In this document: piece after piece, positions 1-7,865 of the stretch
Numbering within the stretch: the stretch's first letter is position 1
Layout: every line of letters starts with the position of its first letter
Source: Sporosarcina sp. ACRSM
Lineage (GTDB): Bacteria; Bacillota; Bacilli; Bacillales_A; Planococcaceae
NCBI RefSeq assembly: GCF_022346545.1
Contig: NZ_JAKRNU010000001.1
Coordinates: 1-64,000, forward strand
Length of the DNA stretch: 64,000 nt
Direction of reading: 5' to 3'
Notes under the pieces: generated by a model
What the model saw: only the letters and a program-made list of their open reading frames with translations
Databases searched by the model: none
Told to the model about the DNA's origin: nothing
Position numbers and translations under genes: made by a program

Positions 1-376
1 CCTTCCCCATCGATAATTGGATCTTGCCATTTTCAAAGACCTTGAAGCCGTTGTTCGCCCATTTCGTATTGAAATGATTTTTTCGTTTGTACGGGTATTT
101 ATTTGGATGTCCGGCTTTTCTTGCTTTCCGTGCCGAATCACGTGCAAATAGATACTTATGGCAAACAGCTTGAACAGATTGGGAATGAATCGGAAAAGTC
201 CCTTTCGTTCCTTTTTGCAATTCGCTCTTGGTGATCCATTTTCCTGTTTTCAAATGAGTTTCTTTCGCAAGGTCCAAACAACGATTCCAAACTTCGCCTG
301 AAACCCGGTTGCACTCGAATAATCGGTCAATGGTTTCCTTGCTAGCACGGAATGATGTCTTCATACAACGGATCAT
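1..376 (-). CDS. tnpB: TnpB (IS200/IS605 OrfB) RNA-guided nuclease, N-terminal part
   Basis: The minus-strand frame beginning at 376 reads [20 protein letters not shown], followed by a basic segment (about residues 90-110) with the pattern [19 protein letters not shown]. This matches the N-terminal region of TnpB proteins from IS605/IS1341-type elements. Start 376 is chosen because a GGAGGG Shine-Dalgarno lies 6 bases upstream. Only about 125 residues are inside the window; the gene runs off the left edge, so the RuvC catalytic residues cannot be checked. A GC-rich hairpin of the IS200/IS605 type lies about 95 bases upstream and probably marks the left end of the element. TnpB proteins are nucleases guided by an RNA made from the element's other end, which is outside this window. 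The gene differs clearly from the second TnpB at 32741-33907. Confidence 0.8.
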   Translation of the reverse strand, partial: MIRCMKTSFRASKETIDRLFECNRVSGEVWNRCLDLAKETHLKTGKWITKSELQKGTKGTFPIHSQSVQAVCHKYLFARDSARKARKAGHPNKYPYKRKNHFNTKWANNGFKVFENGKIQLSMGK

Positions 377-471
377 TGCCAACCCTCCAATCAGGCGGTA
401 GTATACTGTCTTATACCCCGAATCCCGCAACTTGAAACATATGTTTGCCTTATGGTGAAAATCGAAGGGCA

Positions 472-521
472 AGCATTCATCCCCCACCTACGCTTTGCGT
501 TGGGGTGGGAGACTTCTGCTC
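472..521 (-). repeat. IS200/IS605-type left-end hairpin
   Basis: Imperfect hairpin with CCCACC/GGTGGG and ACGC/GCGT arms, flanked by GCATTCATC and GACTTCTGCT. The same flanks and CCCACC stem recur at one end of the two hairpin-rich repeats at 8947-9143 and 61335-61530. Its position upstream of tnpB suggests the left end of that element. Confidence 0.6.
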
Positions 522-695
522 TAAGTTGTTAAAAAAGCAAACACATCTTAATCCTTGGTCTAACCGAATAAAGCAAATTCATTTTTTTATTGTTTTCATC
601 GCTAAATGAATGTAGAATTTACTTTTGTAGCCTTATGATTTGCGGATGATGTAGGAACTTATATAATGAATAAAAAGTTTTATTGGAGGTTTATT

Positions 696-959
696 ATGAA
701 TTACAAAATCATTAACAAACAAGTATTTGAACAAGCGCAGCTACGTTCGGTTTCAGACGTACCATTCACCGAAGAAGAACTTCAAACCGGTATGAAGTTA
801 GCTGTCTCTAAGGATGATGATACCCTTGCACTGTATTTAGTGGATGTAGACGGTCAGAAGAGATTCGATGTCCGTTGGGACGATTCATCCGAGCAATTTA
901 AAGGTTGGCAATCCGCTTGGGATAATTTCTCTTGGTGCCTAAATGTGGTTAGTAATTAA
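696..959 (+). CDS. Small hypothetical protein, 87 aa
   Basis: Start 696 is preferred over the earlier in-frame ATG at 666 because GGAGG lies six bases upstream of it. The product begins MNYKIINKQVFEQAQLRSVS and is acidic, with a Trp/Phe-rich C-terminal half (FKGWQSAWDNFSWCLNVV). No signal peptide or membrane segment is visible, so it is probably a cytosolic protein. I do not recognise the family. It stands alone, between the tnpB left end and a strong terminator 10-60 bases downstream, which makes it a single-gene transcription unit. The good ribosome binding site and terminator argue that it is a real gene rather than a chance reading frame. Confidence 0.6.
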   Translation: MNYKIINKQVFEQAQLRSVSDVPFTEEELQTGMKLAVSKDDDTLALYLVDVDGQKRFDVRWDDSSEQFKGWQSAWDNFSWCLNVVSN

Positions 960-968
960 CCTATCTTC

Positions 969-1020
969 AAAAAAAAACGCCTCAAACCCTTTTCACTAAA
1001 GGATTTGAGGCGTTTTTTTA
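969..1020 (+). terminator. Rho-independent terminator
   Basis: Long stem CGCCTCAAA.../...TTTGAGGCG with a short loop, followed by seven T residues, directly after the 87-aa gene. Confidence 0.85.
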
Positions 1021-1297
1021 TATGCATTTCTGATTTCATAAATTTCTAATTTCAAAAAAACAACAGACAATCACTTGCTAACAACAGAGCTCATGCTTTA
1101 TTTAGGGATTTCATAATCAATTGGCCTAATTATTTGGTGAATTGGATCCCTATGGAGATCTTGATGTTTGGTGAAGATTCAATCATAATTCCTCCCCTCT
1201 TGACAAACATACATAATCCAGACAAACTAAGAGCACGATTAATAAGAATTGTCTTTACTCGTGGCGCTTAGTTCACGCGTGACGCATTCTACGTGAG

Positions 1298-1333
1298 GGA
1301 ACTGACGGCGCTTAGTCCGTCCGTTCCTTTTTC
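1298..1333 (+). terminator. Terminator-like hairpin without a gene
   Basis: GGAACTGACGG pairs with CCGTCCGTTCC (one mismatch), followed by TTTTTC. No coding region precedes it closely. The 960-1692 interval holds only the terminator at 969, this hairpin and the repeat at 1559-1680. Confidence 0.4.
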
Positions 1334-1558
1334 TATATCTTTTCCATTCTTGTTATACATCATAAAAACAGAGCCAATCATCAACATCGGCTCTGCTAAT
1401 ATACACTACCTACAACACGGCTAAGGCACCAACATGCGCACTCTCTACACAGACTATGGCTTTCTCTCATTCCAATTATCTTTCAGCTCAATTAACTATT
1501 GATCCAAAAACAGTCAGATTGATAGTTGGCGGTGTAAAAGAGCAGGCTGTACAGGCTT

Positions 1559-1680
1559 GGGTGTTTGTGCCAGACATATTTATGACAATTCATCAAATCG
1601 AATAATAAAAGCAAGTCGGAAGCCATCTTTTTTTATACATTTATAATGAATTTACTAAATTGCTCACCGCACAGGCACCC
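1559..1680 (+). repeat. MITE-like repeat, copy 1
   Basis: The ends form terminal inverted repeats: GGGTGTTTGTGC at 1559-1570 and GCACAGGCACCC at 1669-1680. The interior shares ATTTATGACAATTCATC and GAATTTACT blocks with copies at 34091, 35331 and 36517, and a partial copy at 61640-61722. It has no coding capacity. Confidence 0.65.
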
Positions 1681-1692
1681 GTTTTATATTTT

Positions 1693-2100
1693 CTACCTAT
1701 TAACCGAATCCGTTATATTAAGGTCGTTATTTTTCAACTTATCGTTTAAAATACTCTCCTCTAAGACGGAAAACTTATCTCCATAGACCTTCGTGATATG
1801 TAACTCGCCCCAAGCACAAAGAGCATCTAATATCCCTTCCAGGCTAAGGCCATATTCACTCAATTCATATTCTACTTTTGGTGGCACTTGATTGTACACA
1901 ATTCGGTTAATGACGCCATCCGCTTCTAGTTCACGTAATTGTTGCGTTAACATTTTTTGGGTAATATCGGGCATAAGGCGTTTCAATTCACTTGTTCGTT
2001 TTTTACCGTGCGTTAAATGGCACAGAATGACACATTTCCACTTTCCTCCAATCACTTCTAATGTCGCCTCAACGGATATATTATATTTCTTTTTTACCAT
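1693..2100 (-). CDS. ytcD: HxlR-family transcriptional regulator (YtcD-like)
   Basis: A 135-aa winged-helix DNA-binding protein of the HxlR family. The characteristic core is visible: IGGKWKCVILCHL near residue 17, RTSELKRLMPDITQKMLTQQLRELEADGVI as recognition helix and wing, then VPPKVEYELSEYG. Start 2100 (MVKKKYN) is chosen over an in-frame ATG five codons earlier because GAGGAGG sits six bases upstream of it. The gene is divergent from the MFS and aldo/keto reductase genes, the same arrangement as ytcD-ytbD-ytbE in B. subtilis. HxlR regulators often respond to electrophiles such as quinones or aldehydes and act as repressors; repression of the divergent operon is inferred. One cysteine in the helix after GGKWK (WKCVILC) could be redox-active, but this is not shown. 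Confidence 0.85.
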   Translation of the reverse strand: MVKKKYNISVEATLEVIGGKWKCVILCHLTHGKKRTSELKRLMPDITQKMLTQQLRELEADGVINRIVYNQVPPKVEYELSEYGLSLEGILDALCAWGELHITKVYGDKFSVLEESILNDKLKNNDLNITDSVNR

Positions 2101-2117
2101 TGTTATCCTCCTCATAC

Positions 2118-2158
2118 ATAGGCACTAAAAAGTATCTATAGAACTTTTTAGTGCCTAT
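2118..2158. promoter_or_regulatory. Perfect 16-bp inverted repeat, candidate HxlR operator
   Basis: Arms ATAGGCACTAAAAAGT (2118-2133) and its exact reverse complement (2143-2158) are separated by 9 bases. The repeat begins 18 bases upstream of the regulator's start codon, in the divergent intergenic region, as expected for an autoregulatory and divergent operator. It could also form an RNA hairpin in the regulator's leader. Confidence 0.65.
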
Positions 2159-2166
2159 ATTACTTT

Positions 2167-2180
2167 AAAGTGCGTACTTT
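2167..2180. promoter_or_regulatory. Secondary dyad AAAGT-N4-ACTTT
   Basis: A short palindrome whose half-sites match the inner ends of the larger inverted repeat (AAAAAGT/ACTTTTT). It lies between that repeat and the MFS gene and is a possible second regulator site. Confidence 0.4.
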
Positions 2181-2296
2181 TCTTTAAAAACTCTATGACT
2201 CATACTAACATTTGCCGGCAGTTTTACACTATATATTTTAATTTTACACAACGTAAATTCAATCATACAGCATGAGAAAAATTGGAGGAAGCATGA

Positions 2297-3496
2297 ATGA
2301 CTGTAGATAGTAATCGAAGTATCTTTGCATTGCTTGCATTAGCGGTAAGTGCATTTGCAATTGGAACAACTGAATTTGTTAGCGTGGGGCTCTTGCCGTT
2401 GATCTCCCAAGATCTAGATATATCGGTTTCAACGGCAGGACTAACTGTATCACTGTACGCGTTAGGTGTGATGGTAGGCGCACCGATTTTAACGTCTCTC
2501 ACTTCAAGAATGCCAAGGAAATCATTACTGCTATGGATTATGCTTGTCTTTATCGTAGGTAACGGCATTGCGGCAGTTGCAACAAGTGTTACCACCTTAT
2601 TGATCGCTCGTGTCATCGCCGCATTTTCGCATGGTGTATTTATGTCGATTGGGTCAACGATTGCCGCTGATTTAGTTCCTGAAAATCGAAGAGCAAGCGC
2701 AATTTCGATCATGTTTACCGGACTCACAGTTGCGACAATTACAGGCGTTCCATTTGGTACGTTCATTGGCCAACAGTTTGGTTGGCGTTTTGCCTTTGTA
2801 GCTATTGTTATTATAGGGATTGTAGGACTTATCACGAACAGTATCCTTGTTCCATCGGATTTACGCAAAAGCACTCCAACAACTATTCGAGACCAGGTTA
2901 GGCTTGCGACAAGCGGCCGCATACTGCTAGTCTTAAGCATTACGGCGCTAGGTTATGGAGGAACGTTCGTCGTATTTACTTACCTATCACCTTTGCTTCA
3001 GACGATAACTGGATTTACACAAGGAACCACCGTGATCATCTTACTCGTTTATGGGGTTGCGATTGCAATCGGTAATATGATCGGCGGCAAGCTGTCAAAT
3101 AAAAACCCGATTAATGCACTATTTTATATGTTTATTGCGCAAGCGATCGTGCTGTTTGCATTAACGTTTACTGCCCCCTTTAAATTCGCTGGTTTAGTGA
3201 CAATACTATTCATGGGCTTATTCGCTTTCATGAATGTTCCAGGGCTTCAAGTGTATGTGGTTATGTTGGCCGAACGTTTTGTACCAAGTGCAGTGGATGT
3301 CGCTTCGGCTATGAACATCGCTGCGTTTAATGCAGGGATTGCCCTTGGTGCGTATTTAGGCGGGGTTGTAACCGATTCGATTGGACTTATTCACACTGCT
3401 TGGGTTGGGGCTGTAATGGTTGTGATCGCAGTAATAATAACAGGGATCGGTCGAATATTGGAACGAAAAGATCAGCGGTCACTAAATCTGTACTAA
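2297..3496 (+). CDS. ytbD: MFS efflux transporter (YtbD-like, DHA1 group)
   Basis: A 399-aa integral membrane protein with the 12-helix pattern of the major facilitator superfamily. The N-terminus (LAVSAFAIGTTEFVSVGLLP, first helix) is the hallmark of the AraJ/YdhP/YtbD subfamily, and the loop after helix 2 holds TSRMPRKSLL, a degenerate form of the MFS loop motif. Start 2297 is placed by GGAGGAAGC just upstream; an overlapping ATG four bases earlier is out of frame and soon stops. The likely role is proton-driven export of a small toxic or metabolic compound; the substrate is unknown. It is followed 65 bases later by the aldo/keto reductase and is probably cotranscribed with it, with control by the divergent HxlR regulator. 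Confidence 0.88.
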   Translation: MTVDSNRSIFALLALAVSAFAIGTTEFVSVGLLPLISQDLDISVSTAGLTVSLYALGVMVGAPILTSLTSRMPRKSLLLWIMLVFIVGNGIAAVATSVTTLLIARVIAAFSHGVFMSIGSTIAADLVPENRRASAISIMFTGLTVATITGVPFGTFIGQQFGWRFAFVAIVIIGIVGLITNSILVPSDLRKSTPTTIRDQVRLATSGRILLVLSITALGYGGTFVVFTYLSPLLQTITGFTQGTTVIILLVYGVAIAIGNMIGGKLSNKNPINALFYMFIAQAIVLFALTFTAPFKFAGLVTILFMGLFAFMNVPGLQVYVVMLAERFVPSAVDVASAMNIAAFNAGIALGAYLGGVVTDSIGLIHTAWVGAVMVVIAVIITGIGRILERKDQRSLNLY

Positions 3497-3561
3497 AGGG
3501 GGTGGTTGGAACCGCGTAGTACACAATGCAACATTTATCTAAAAATGGAGGGTATTCAATA

Positions 3562-4389
3562 ATGAAAAACTTACAATCTGCAACAACTTTGCATAATGGT
3601 GTGGAAATGCCCTGGTTAGGTCTAGGCGTCTTTAAAGTAGAAGAGGGGCAAGAGCTTGTACATGCAGTTAAAACTGCAATCGAAAATGGCTATCGCAGTA
3701 TCGATACGGCAGCTATTTATGGCAATGAAGCAAGCGTCGGGCAAGGGATACGTGAAGCGAATATTGCAAGGGAAGATTTATTTATCACATCGAAAGTTTG
3801 GAATTCTGATTTGGGATACGAAGCGACGATTGCCGCTTATGAAGAAAGCCTAAGGAAACTTGGTTTAGATTATCTGGATCTATATCTTATTCACTGGCCA
3901 GTCGCCGGAAAATATAAAGAAGCATGGCGAGCATTAGAAACACTTTATAAGGAAGGAAGAATCAGAGCAATCGGAGTAAGTAACTTCCAAATTCACCACC
4001 TTGAAGATTTAATGAAGGACGCGGAAATTAAGCCAATGATAAACCAGGTGGAATATCATCCACGTTTGACTCAAGAAGACTTGCTTGCATTTTGCCAGCA
4101 ACATACTATTCAATTGGAAGCATGGTCTCCTCTGATGCAAGGACAGTTGCTCGATAACGCAGAGCTTCAAGAGATTGCCGATAAGCACGGAAAGTCTGTT
4201 GCCCAAGTTATTTTGCGTTGGGACTTACAAAATGGCGTTATCACCATCCCAAAATCCACAAAAGAACATCGTATAATTGAAAATGCAACTGTTTTTGATT
4301 TTGAATTAACAGCAGAAGATATGGATTGTATTAATCGTATGAATGAGAATTACCGAGTAGGTCCAGATCCGGATAACTTTGATTTTTAA
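3562..4389 (+). CDS. ytbE: Aldo/keto reductase (YtbE-like)
   Basis: A 275-aa NADPH-dependent aldo/keto reductase. The catalytic tetrad can be read: Asp and Tyr in GYRSIDTAAIYGNE, Lys in FITSKVWN, His in LYLIHWPV. The cofactor-site signature IPKSTKEHRIIENATVFDF is near the C-terminus. Start 3562 (MKNLQSATT) is preferred over an in-frame ATG 12 codons earlier because GGAGGG lies about ten bases upstream and the length then fits the family (about 275-280 aa). The enzyme reduces aldehydes or ketones, including alpha-dicarbonyls in related proteins; its exact substrate here is unknown. With an HxlR regulator and an exporter alongside, a carbonyl-stress detoxification role is a reasonable inference. 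Confidence 0.9.
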   Translation: MKNLQSATTLHNGVEMPWLGLGVFKVEEGQELVHAVKTAIENGYRSIDTAAIYGNEASVGQGIREANIAREDLFITSKVWNSDLGYEATIAAYEESLRKLGLDYLDLYLIHWPVAGKYKEAWRALETLYKEGRIRAIGVSNFQIHHLEDLMKDAEIKPMINQVEYHPRLTQEDLLAFCQQHTIQLEAWSPLMQGQLLDNAELQEIADKHGKSVAQVILRWDLQNGVITIPKSTKEHRIIENATVFDFELTAEDMDCINRMNENYRVGPDPDNFDF

Positions 4390-4396
4390 ATAATGA

Positions 4397-4431
4397 AAAG
4401 AACCTATCATCCTAAACGAGATAGGTTCTTT
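4397..4431 (+). terminator. Rho-independent terminator
   Basis: AAAGAACCTATC pairs with GATAGGTTCTTT, ending the ytbD-ytbE transcription unit. Confidence 0.75.
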
Positions 4432-4495
4432 GTGTATGCGGCCGATGTCGTCGCAATCCCTCTTTGCCATCGGTGGAGATCGAACCACCAGAAAC

Positions 4496-4905
4496 TCATG
4501 AATGCTGACGTAAAAATGCGATAAGGTCATGATGATTTTCTAGCGTGACACCGTGTTCATCCTTGTATGTCTTAAATGTTACATTCGCATCAAGCGATTC
4601 GAAGTACTCCTTACTTTCCCTCCCCCATTACGATGTAATAATATAATCATACTCACCATGCGAAATGAAAATGTTCAAATGATTGACCGCCTGTTTCTTA
4701 TAATCCAACCTCACAAAATTTGGTATATAGCCACTTAACGCTACGACGCCGTGGATCACGTTGCCCATCGTTAACGCTAATGACTGTGCCAGTACCGCTC
4801 TCTGACTAAAGCCAAGCACATAAATTTGCTCCACATCAAGCCCTTACTTTAGAAAAATACTCTTTTACTATCTATACGTCTTCTTCATAGCAACCTTTGC
4901 GAAAC
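4496..4905 (-). pseudogene. Carboxylesterase/phospholipase-type alpha/beta hydrolase, degraded
   Basis: Minus-strand reading gives VEQIYVLGFSQRAVLAQSLALTMGNVIHG and then FISHGEYDYII. This is the nucleophile-elbow region (normally GFSQGA) and the acid-residue region of small carboxylesterases. An in-frame TAA follows, after which the same frame continues with ESKEYFESLDANVTFKTYKD and ENHHDLIAFLRQHS up to the natural stop at 4496. Upstream of LDVEQ another stop interrupts the frame, and the N-terminal third is missing or unreadable. The conserved Gly after the catalytic Ser-Gln is replaced by Arg. Several independent lesions therefore make this a pseudogene. Confidence 0.7.
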
Positions 4906-4997
4906 GCTTCCCCAAATGGATAGAACAGTCGGGAAAAAACCTGGCCAACAATATTAAATATCAATTGTATCGTTCTTATAAGTTAGCATAACAATAC

Positions 4998-5033
4998 ACA
5001 AGCCCCCATCTATTGAAAGATGAGGGCTGATTT
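4998..5033. terminator. Hairpin between pseudogene and catabolic operon
   Basis: AGCCC-CATCT type stem (AGCCCTCATCT against AGATGGGGGCT) with a short loop and no clear T-tract. It may be the weak terminator of the operon ending at 5135, or only a structured spacer. Confidence 0.3.
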
Positions 5034-5134
5034 GACACTTACTTAGCAATCAACGTGGCGGTGCCTATTAAGTTTCCGAATATTATGCCGTTCATATCTG
5101 TTAGTTCCATTCCACTTTGCTACACCATCTTTCG

Positions 5135-6181
5135 TCATTTAATTACTTTCATAAAACTGTTATTCAAAGAATCAAACTTGCTGATATTTTCCTCAAAAAT
5201 AGGAAGCGATTTTGTTTTTTCTGATTGATTTACCAAGGTACAAACCAAATCATTAAAGGGAGTTGGAATATTTTTCTCTCTTCCTTTTTTCGAAACATAT
5301 CCATTAATATAATCAATTTCTGTTTTTCTGCCTTTTTCTAGATCCTGCAACATACTAGCTTTGGTATTGACATGGGGACCCCATACTTCTTTGTAAAATT
5401 CCATTTTCCTAGAAATGTCGTCTTTATTCTCCAGCTCTAAAAATTCAAAATTTTTCCCCTGCATTTCTACTAATCGGATTTGATGTGCTCGAGCGACCTT
5501 AATCGTTTCATCAGCGATGTTTGCCAAACTTCTCATTGCATCGGGATTATATAATACTTCCCCGAATGTGCATCCTAGTGCAGCTGACATACCGCTAAAA
5601 GTTGCATTCATTAACAGCTTAGACCATTTCATTCCATTAATATTTGTGATAATTTCACAGTAACCAACAGTTTCTAAAATGGCACGTATTGTTTTTATTC
5701 TTTCTGTAATTTCTCCAGTTAGTTCACCTATATCAAAAGCATATTTTTTCATTACTTCTAGTTCTGTTACCAGTTCCGATACGCCAGGTCCTATCCAAGT
5801 AGCCCCAAAACCAACTACACCACCAACTGTTCGATTCTCCCCAACAATGGCAGCAACACTTTCTTCTGGTATTCCATTTTGTAGCGTACAAACTACACTA
5901 TCTTCATGTAGAAAAGGAAGTATGGATGCCAATGAATCCTTTGTGTAAACTTGTTTTGTTAGAAGAAAAACTACATCATATTTTTCAGTCAAATCATTTG
6001 GATGTTTAGCTTTAACAGGAATTGTCTCATTTAAAAAACCTGTTATCTTTGCACCATTTTGATTAAGCTCATCTACATGTTCCTGATTAACGTCAATTAG
6101 ATCAATATTATAACCGCCCTTAGTGATAAGTGCACCGATAATTGTCCCAAGTGACCCGACTCCTAATATGCCAATTTTCAT
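5135..6181 (-). CDS. Ketopantoate reductase family (PanE/ApbA) oxidoreductase
   Basis: A 348-aa NAD(P)-dependent dehydrogenase. The N-terminus MKIGILGVGSLGTIIGALIT carries the Rossmann GxGxxG motif. VCTLQNGIPEE is the conserved NG segment of the family, and MKWSKLLMNATFSGMSA holds the conserved Lys and Asn of the active site. Members reduce ketopantoate to pantoate or act on other 2-keto/2-hydroxy acids. Here it is the last gene of a sigma-54 operon for a hydroxy-acid-like compound, 87 bases after a GntP permease, so oxidation or reduction of the transported acid is more likely than pantothenate synthesis. This is inference from context; the sequence does not show substrate choice. Confidence 0.8.
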   Translation of the reverse strand: MKIGILGVGSLGTIIGALITKGGYNIDLIDVNQEHVDELNQNGAKITGFLNETIPVKAKHPNDLTEKYDVVFLLTKQVYTKDSLASILPFLHEDSVVCTLQNGIPEESVAAIVGENRTVGGVVGFGATWIGPGVSELVTELEVMKKYAFDIGELTGEITERIKTIRAILETVGYCEIITNINGMKWSKLLMNATFSGMSAALGCTFGEVLYNPDAMRSLANIADETIKVARAHQIRLVEMQGKNFEFLELENKDDISRKMEFYKEVWGPHVNTKASMLQDLEKGRKTEIDYINGYVSKKGREKNIPTPFNDLVCTLVNQSEKTKSLPIFEENISKFDSLNNSFMKVIK

Positions 6182-6268
6182 TAATAGACACCCCTTGATT
6201 GATTTTTTGTCGATTGCTACATTAAAAATTGATAGTTACACCACTATTCGTTATATAGCATTTATCAT

Positions 6269-7591
6269 TTACCCAAATAACATGTTTAATGCCAGGACTC
6301 CAAGTAATCCATAAATTGCAACAAGAGTATACATAAAACAAACTGATTTAATTGTTTGGACAATCGTCAAATTAAAGTATTCTTTTGTCATCCAGAAAGA
6401 TACATCACTTGGTGGTGCCCAAGCTATCGAAGCGGCTGCGATTGCTATAACCATCAATTCTGGATTAACACCAGTTGCTTGAACAATTGGCAACATAATT
6501 CCCGCAGTGGTTAAAACCGTAACTGTGGCAGACCCTACGGCCAACCTTATAATAGCAGCAATAATCCACGCTAATACAAATGGTGAGATATTCCAACCAT
6601 TTGTGAATTCTGAAATGTAATCTGCCATTCCACTATCTAGAATAACTTGTTTAAAAGCACCTCCACCACCAAGAACGAATATGATTCCTCCCATAGAAAT
6701 CAGTGCTTGTTCCGCGATTTTCATTAATTGAGGCATCGTTTTTCTTTTTTTATGCAATCCAAATACATATACTGCTATGAAAAGCGATATTAGCAAAGCG
6801 ATATCAGCATTACCGATAAAGGTTAAAACTTTATAAACAGTAGTAGTCTCAGGAATCGAAAATTGTGCAATTACCCCCATCAAAATAAGAATAACTGGGG
6901 ACAAAGCGGTTAAAACGGAAGTTGCAAATGATGGAACTTCATCCATGTTAAATTCTTGCTTTGATACTAAATGGCTTGGAATTTCAATATCCCAATTTTT
7001 ATATAACCTACCGAATAGCGGTCCAAAAATAATTGTAGCTGGAATCGCTAGAAGAAACCCGTACCCCAGAACAACACCCAAATTCGCTCCTAAAGCTGCT
7101 GCAATAGCAGTTGGACCCGGATGTGGAGGTAAAAAAACGTGTGTTATAGATATAGCTGCAAGAAAAGGGATCCCCACTTTCATTAGCTTAACCTTTGCTT
7201 CATTTGCTACTGTATATACGATAGGAATCAATAGAATGTAGGTAACTTCATAGAATAAAATTATTCCCAAAATAAATGACGCGAGGCAAATTGCCCAATC
7301 TACTCTTTTTTCACCAAAAACGCTAATTAGGGTTGTTGCAATTCTGTTGGCTCCACCGCCTTCAGATATTAGTTTCCCTAAAATTGCACCCAAGCCAATA
7401 ATGATGGCTAAATGTCCTAATGTACCTCCAAGTCCAGCTTCAATTGATTGGACTATTGTTAATGGTTCCATTCCTAGAAAAAGTCCTACGAATATTGCCG
7501 ATATTAAGAGAGACAGAAATGCGTTTAACTTAAAAACGATGATTAAAATAAATAATATTATGATCCCAAGAGCCAATGCTATAAGCGGCAT
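6269..7591 (-). CDS. GntP-family gluconate/hydroxy-acid:H+ symporter
   Basis: A 440-aa, very hydrophobic permease with about 12-14 predicted transmembrane helices. Family features include FLPPHPGPTAIAAALGANLG in the middle and the IRLAVGSATVTVLTTAGIMLP segment in the C-terminal half, both typical of GntP/GntT permeases. Length matches the family. A GGAGTGG sequence precedes the ATG by four bases. GntP permeases take up gluconate, 3-hydroxybutyrate, glycerate and similar hydroxy acids with protons. In this operon the permease lies between a 3-hydroxyacyl-CoA-type dehydrogenase and a PanE-like protein, consistent with import of a beta-hydroxy acid that is then oxidised. The 275-base gap upstream contains an inverted repeat at 7684-7731. 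Confidence 0.88.
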   Translation of the reverse strand: MPLIALALGIIILFILIIVFKLNAFLSLLISAIFVGLFLGMEPLTIVQSIEAGLGGTLGHLAIIIGLGAILGKLISEGGGANRIATTLISVFGEKRVDWAICLASFILGIILFYEVTYILLIPIVYTVANEAKVKLMKVGIPFLAAISITHVFLPPHPGPTAIAAALGANLGVVLGYGFLLAIPATIIFGPLFGRLYKNWDIEIPSHLVSKQEFNMDEVPSFATSVLTALSPVILILMGVIAQFSIPETTTVYKVLTFIGNADIALLISLFIAVYVFGLHKKRKTMPQLMKIAEQALISMGGIIFVLGGGGAFKQVILDSGMADYISEFTNGWNISPFVLAWIIAAIIRLAVGSATVTVLTTAGIMLPIVQATGVNPELMVIAIAAASIAWAPPSDVSFWMTKEYFNLTIVQTIKSVCFMYTLVAIYGLLGVLALNMLFG

Positions 7592-7683
7592 AGTTCCACT
7601 CCATTCTGAGTTTTTTCAAAATATATTAAACAAGACTATATCCAATTTAGATTTCCGAGTTTCAAATCTATCTGTTAATCGTA

Positions 7684-7731
7684 ACTCGTACGGATTTACA
7701 AAACGAAAGCTGTCACTTGATCCGTACGAGT
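7684..7731. repeat. 12-bp perfect inverted repeat in operon intergenic region
   Basis: ACTCGTACGGAT and its exact reverse complement are separated by 24 bases, in the gap between the dehydrogenase and permease genes. It could form an RNA hairpin that modulates expression inside the operon, or be a protein-binding site. No T-tract follows on the minus strand, so it is not a standard terminator. Confidence 0.55.
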
Positions 7732-7865
7732 AATAACTTTACGAATAGTTCATTAGCCTTTGCATCAATACACAACCGAGGTGGAACAATTTCCATCATT
7801 TGAAATTGCTAATGTCGTATTATCCCTCAGGCTGTTCGGAAATTAGGGTTGCTTCATCCAAAATC

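Noticed and set aside
472..521. A CRISPR repeat or riboswitch
   Set aside because: Single hairpin, not an array with spacers; its flanks match transposon ends elsewhere in the window.
1892..2128. 78-aa plus-strand reading frame opposite the HxlR gene
   Set aside because: Shadow frame of the regulator gene, without a ribosome binding site or protein-like features of its own.
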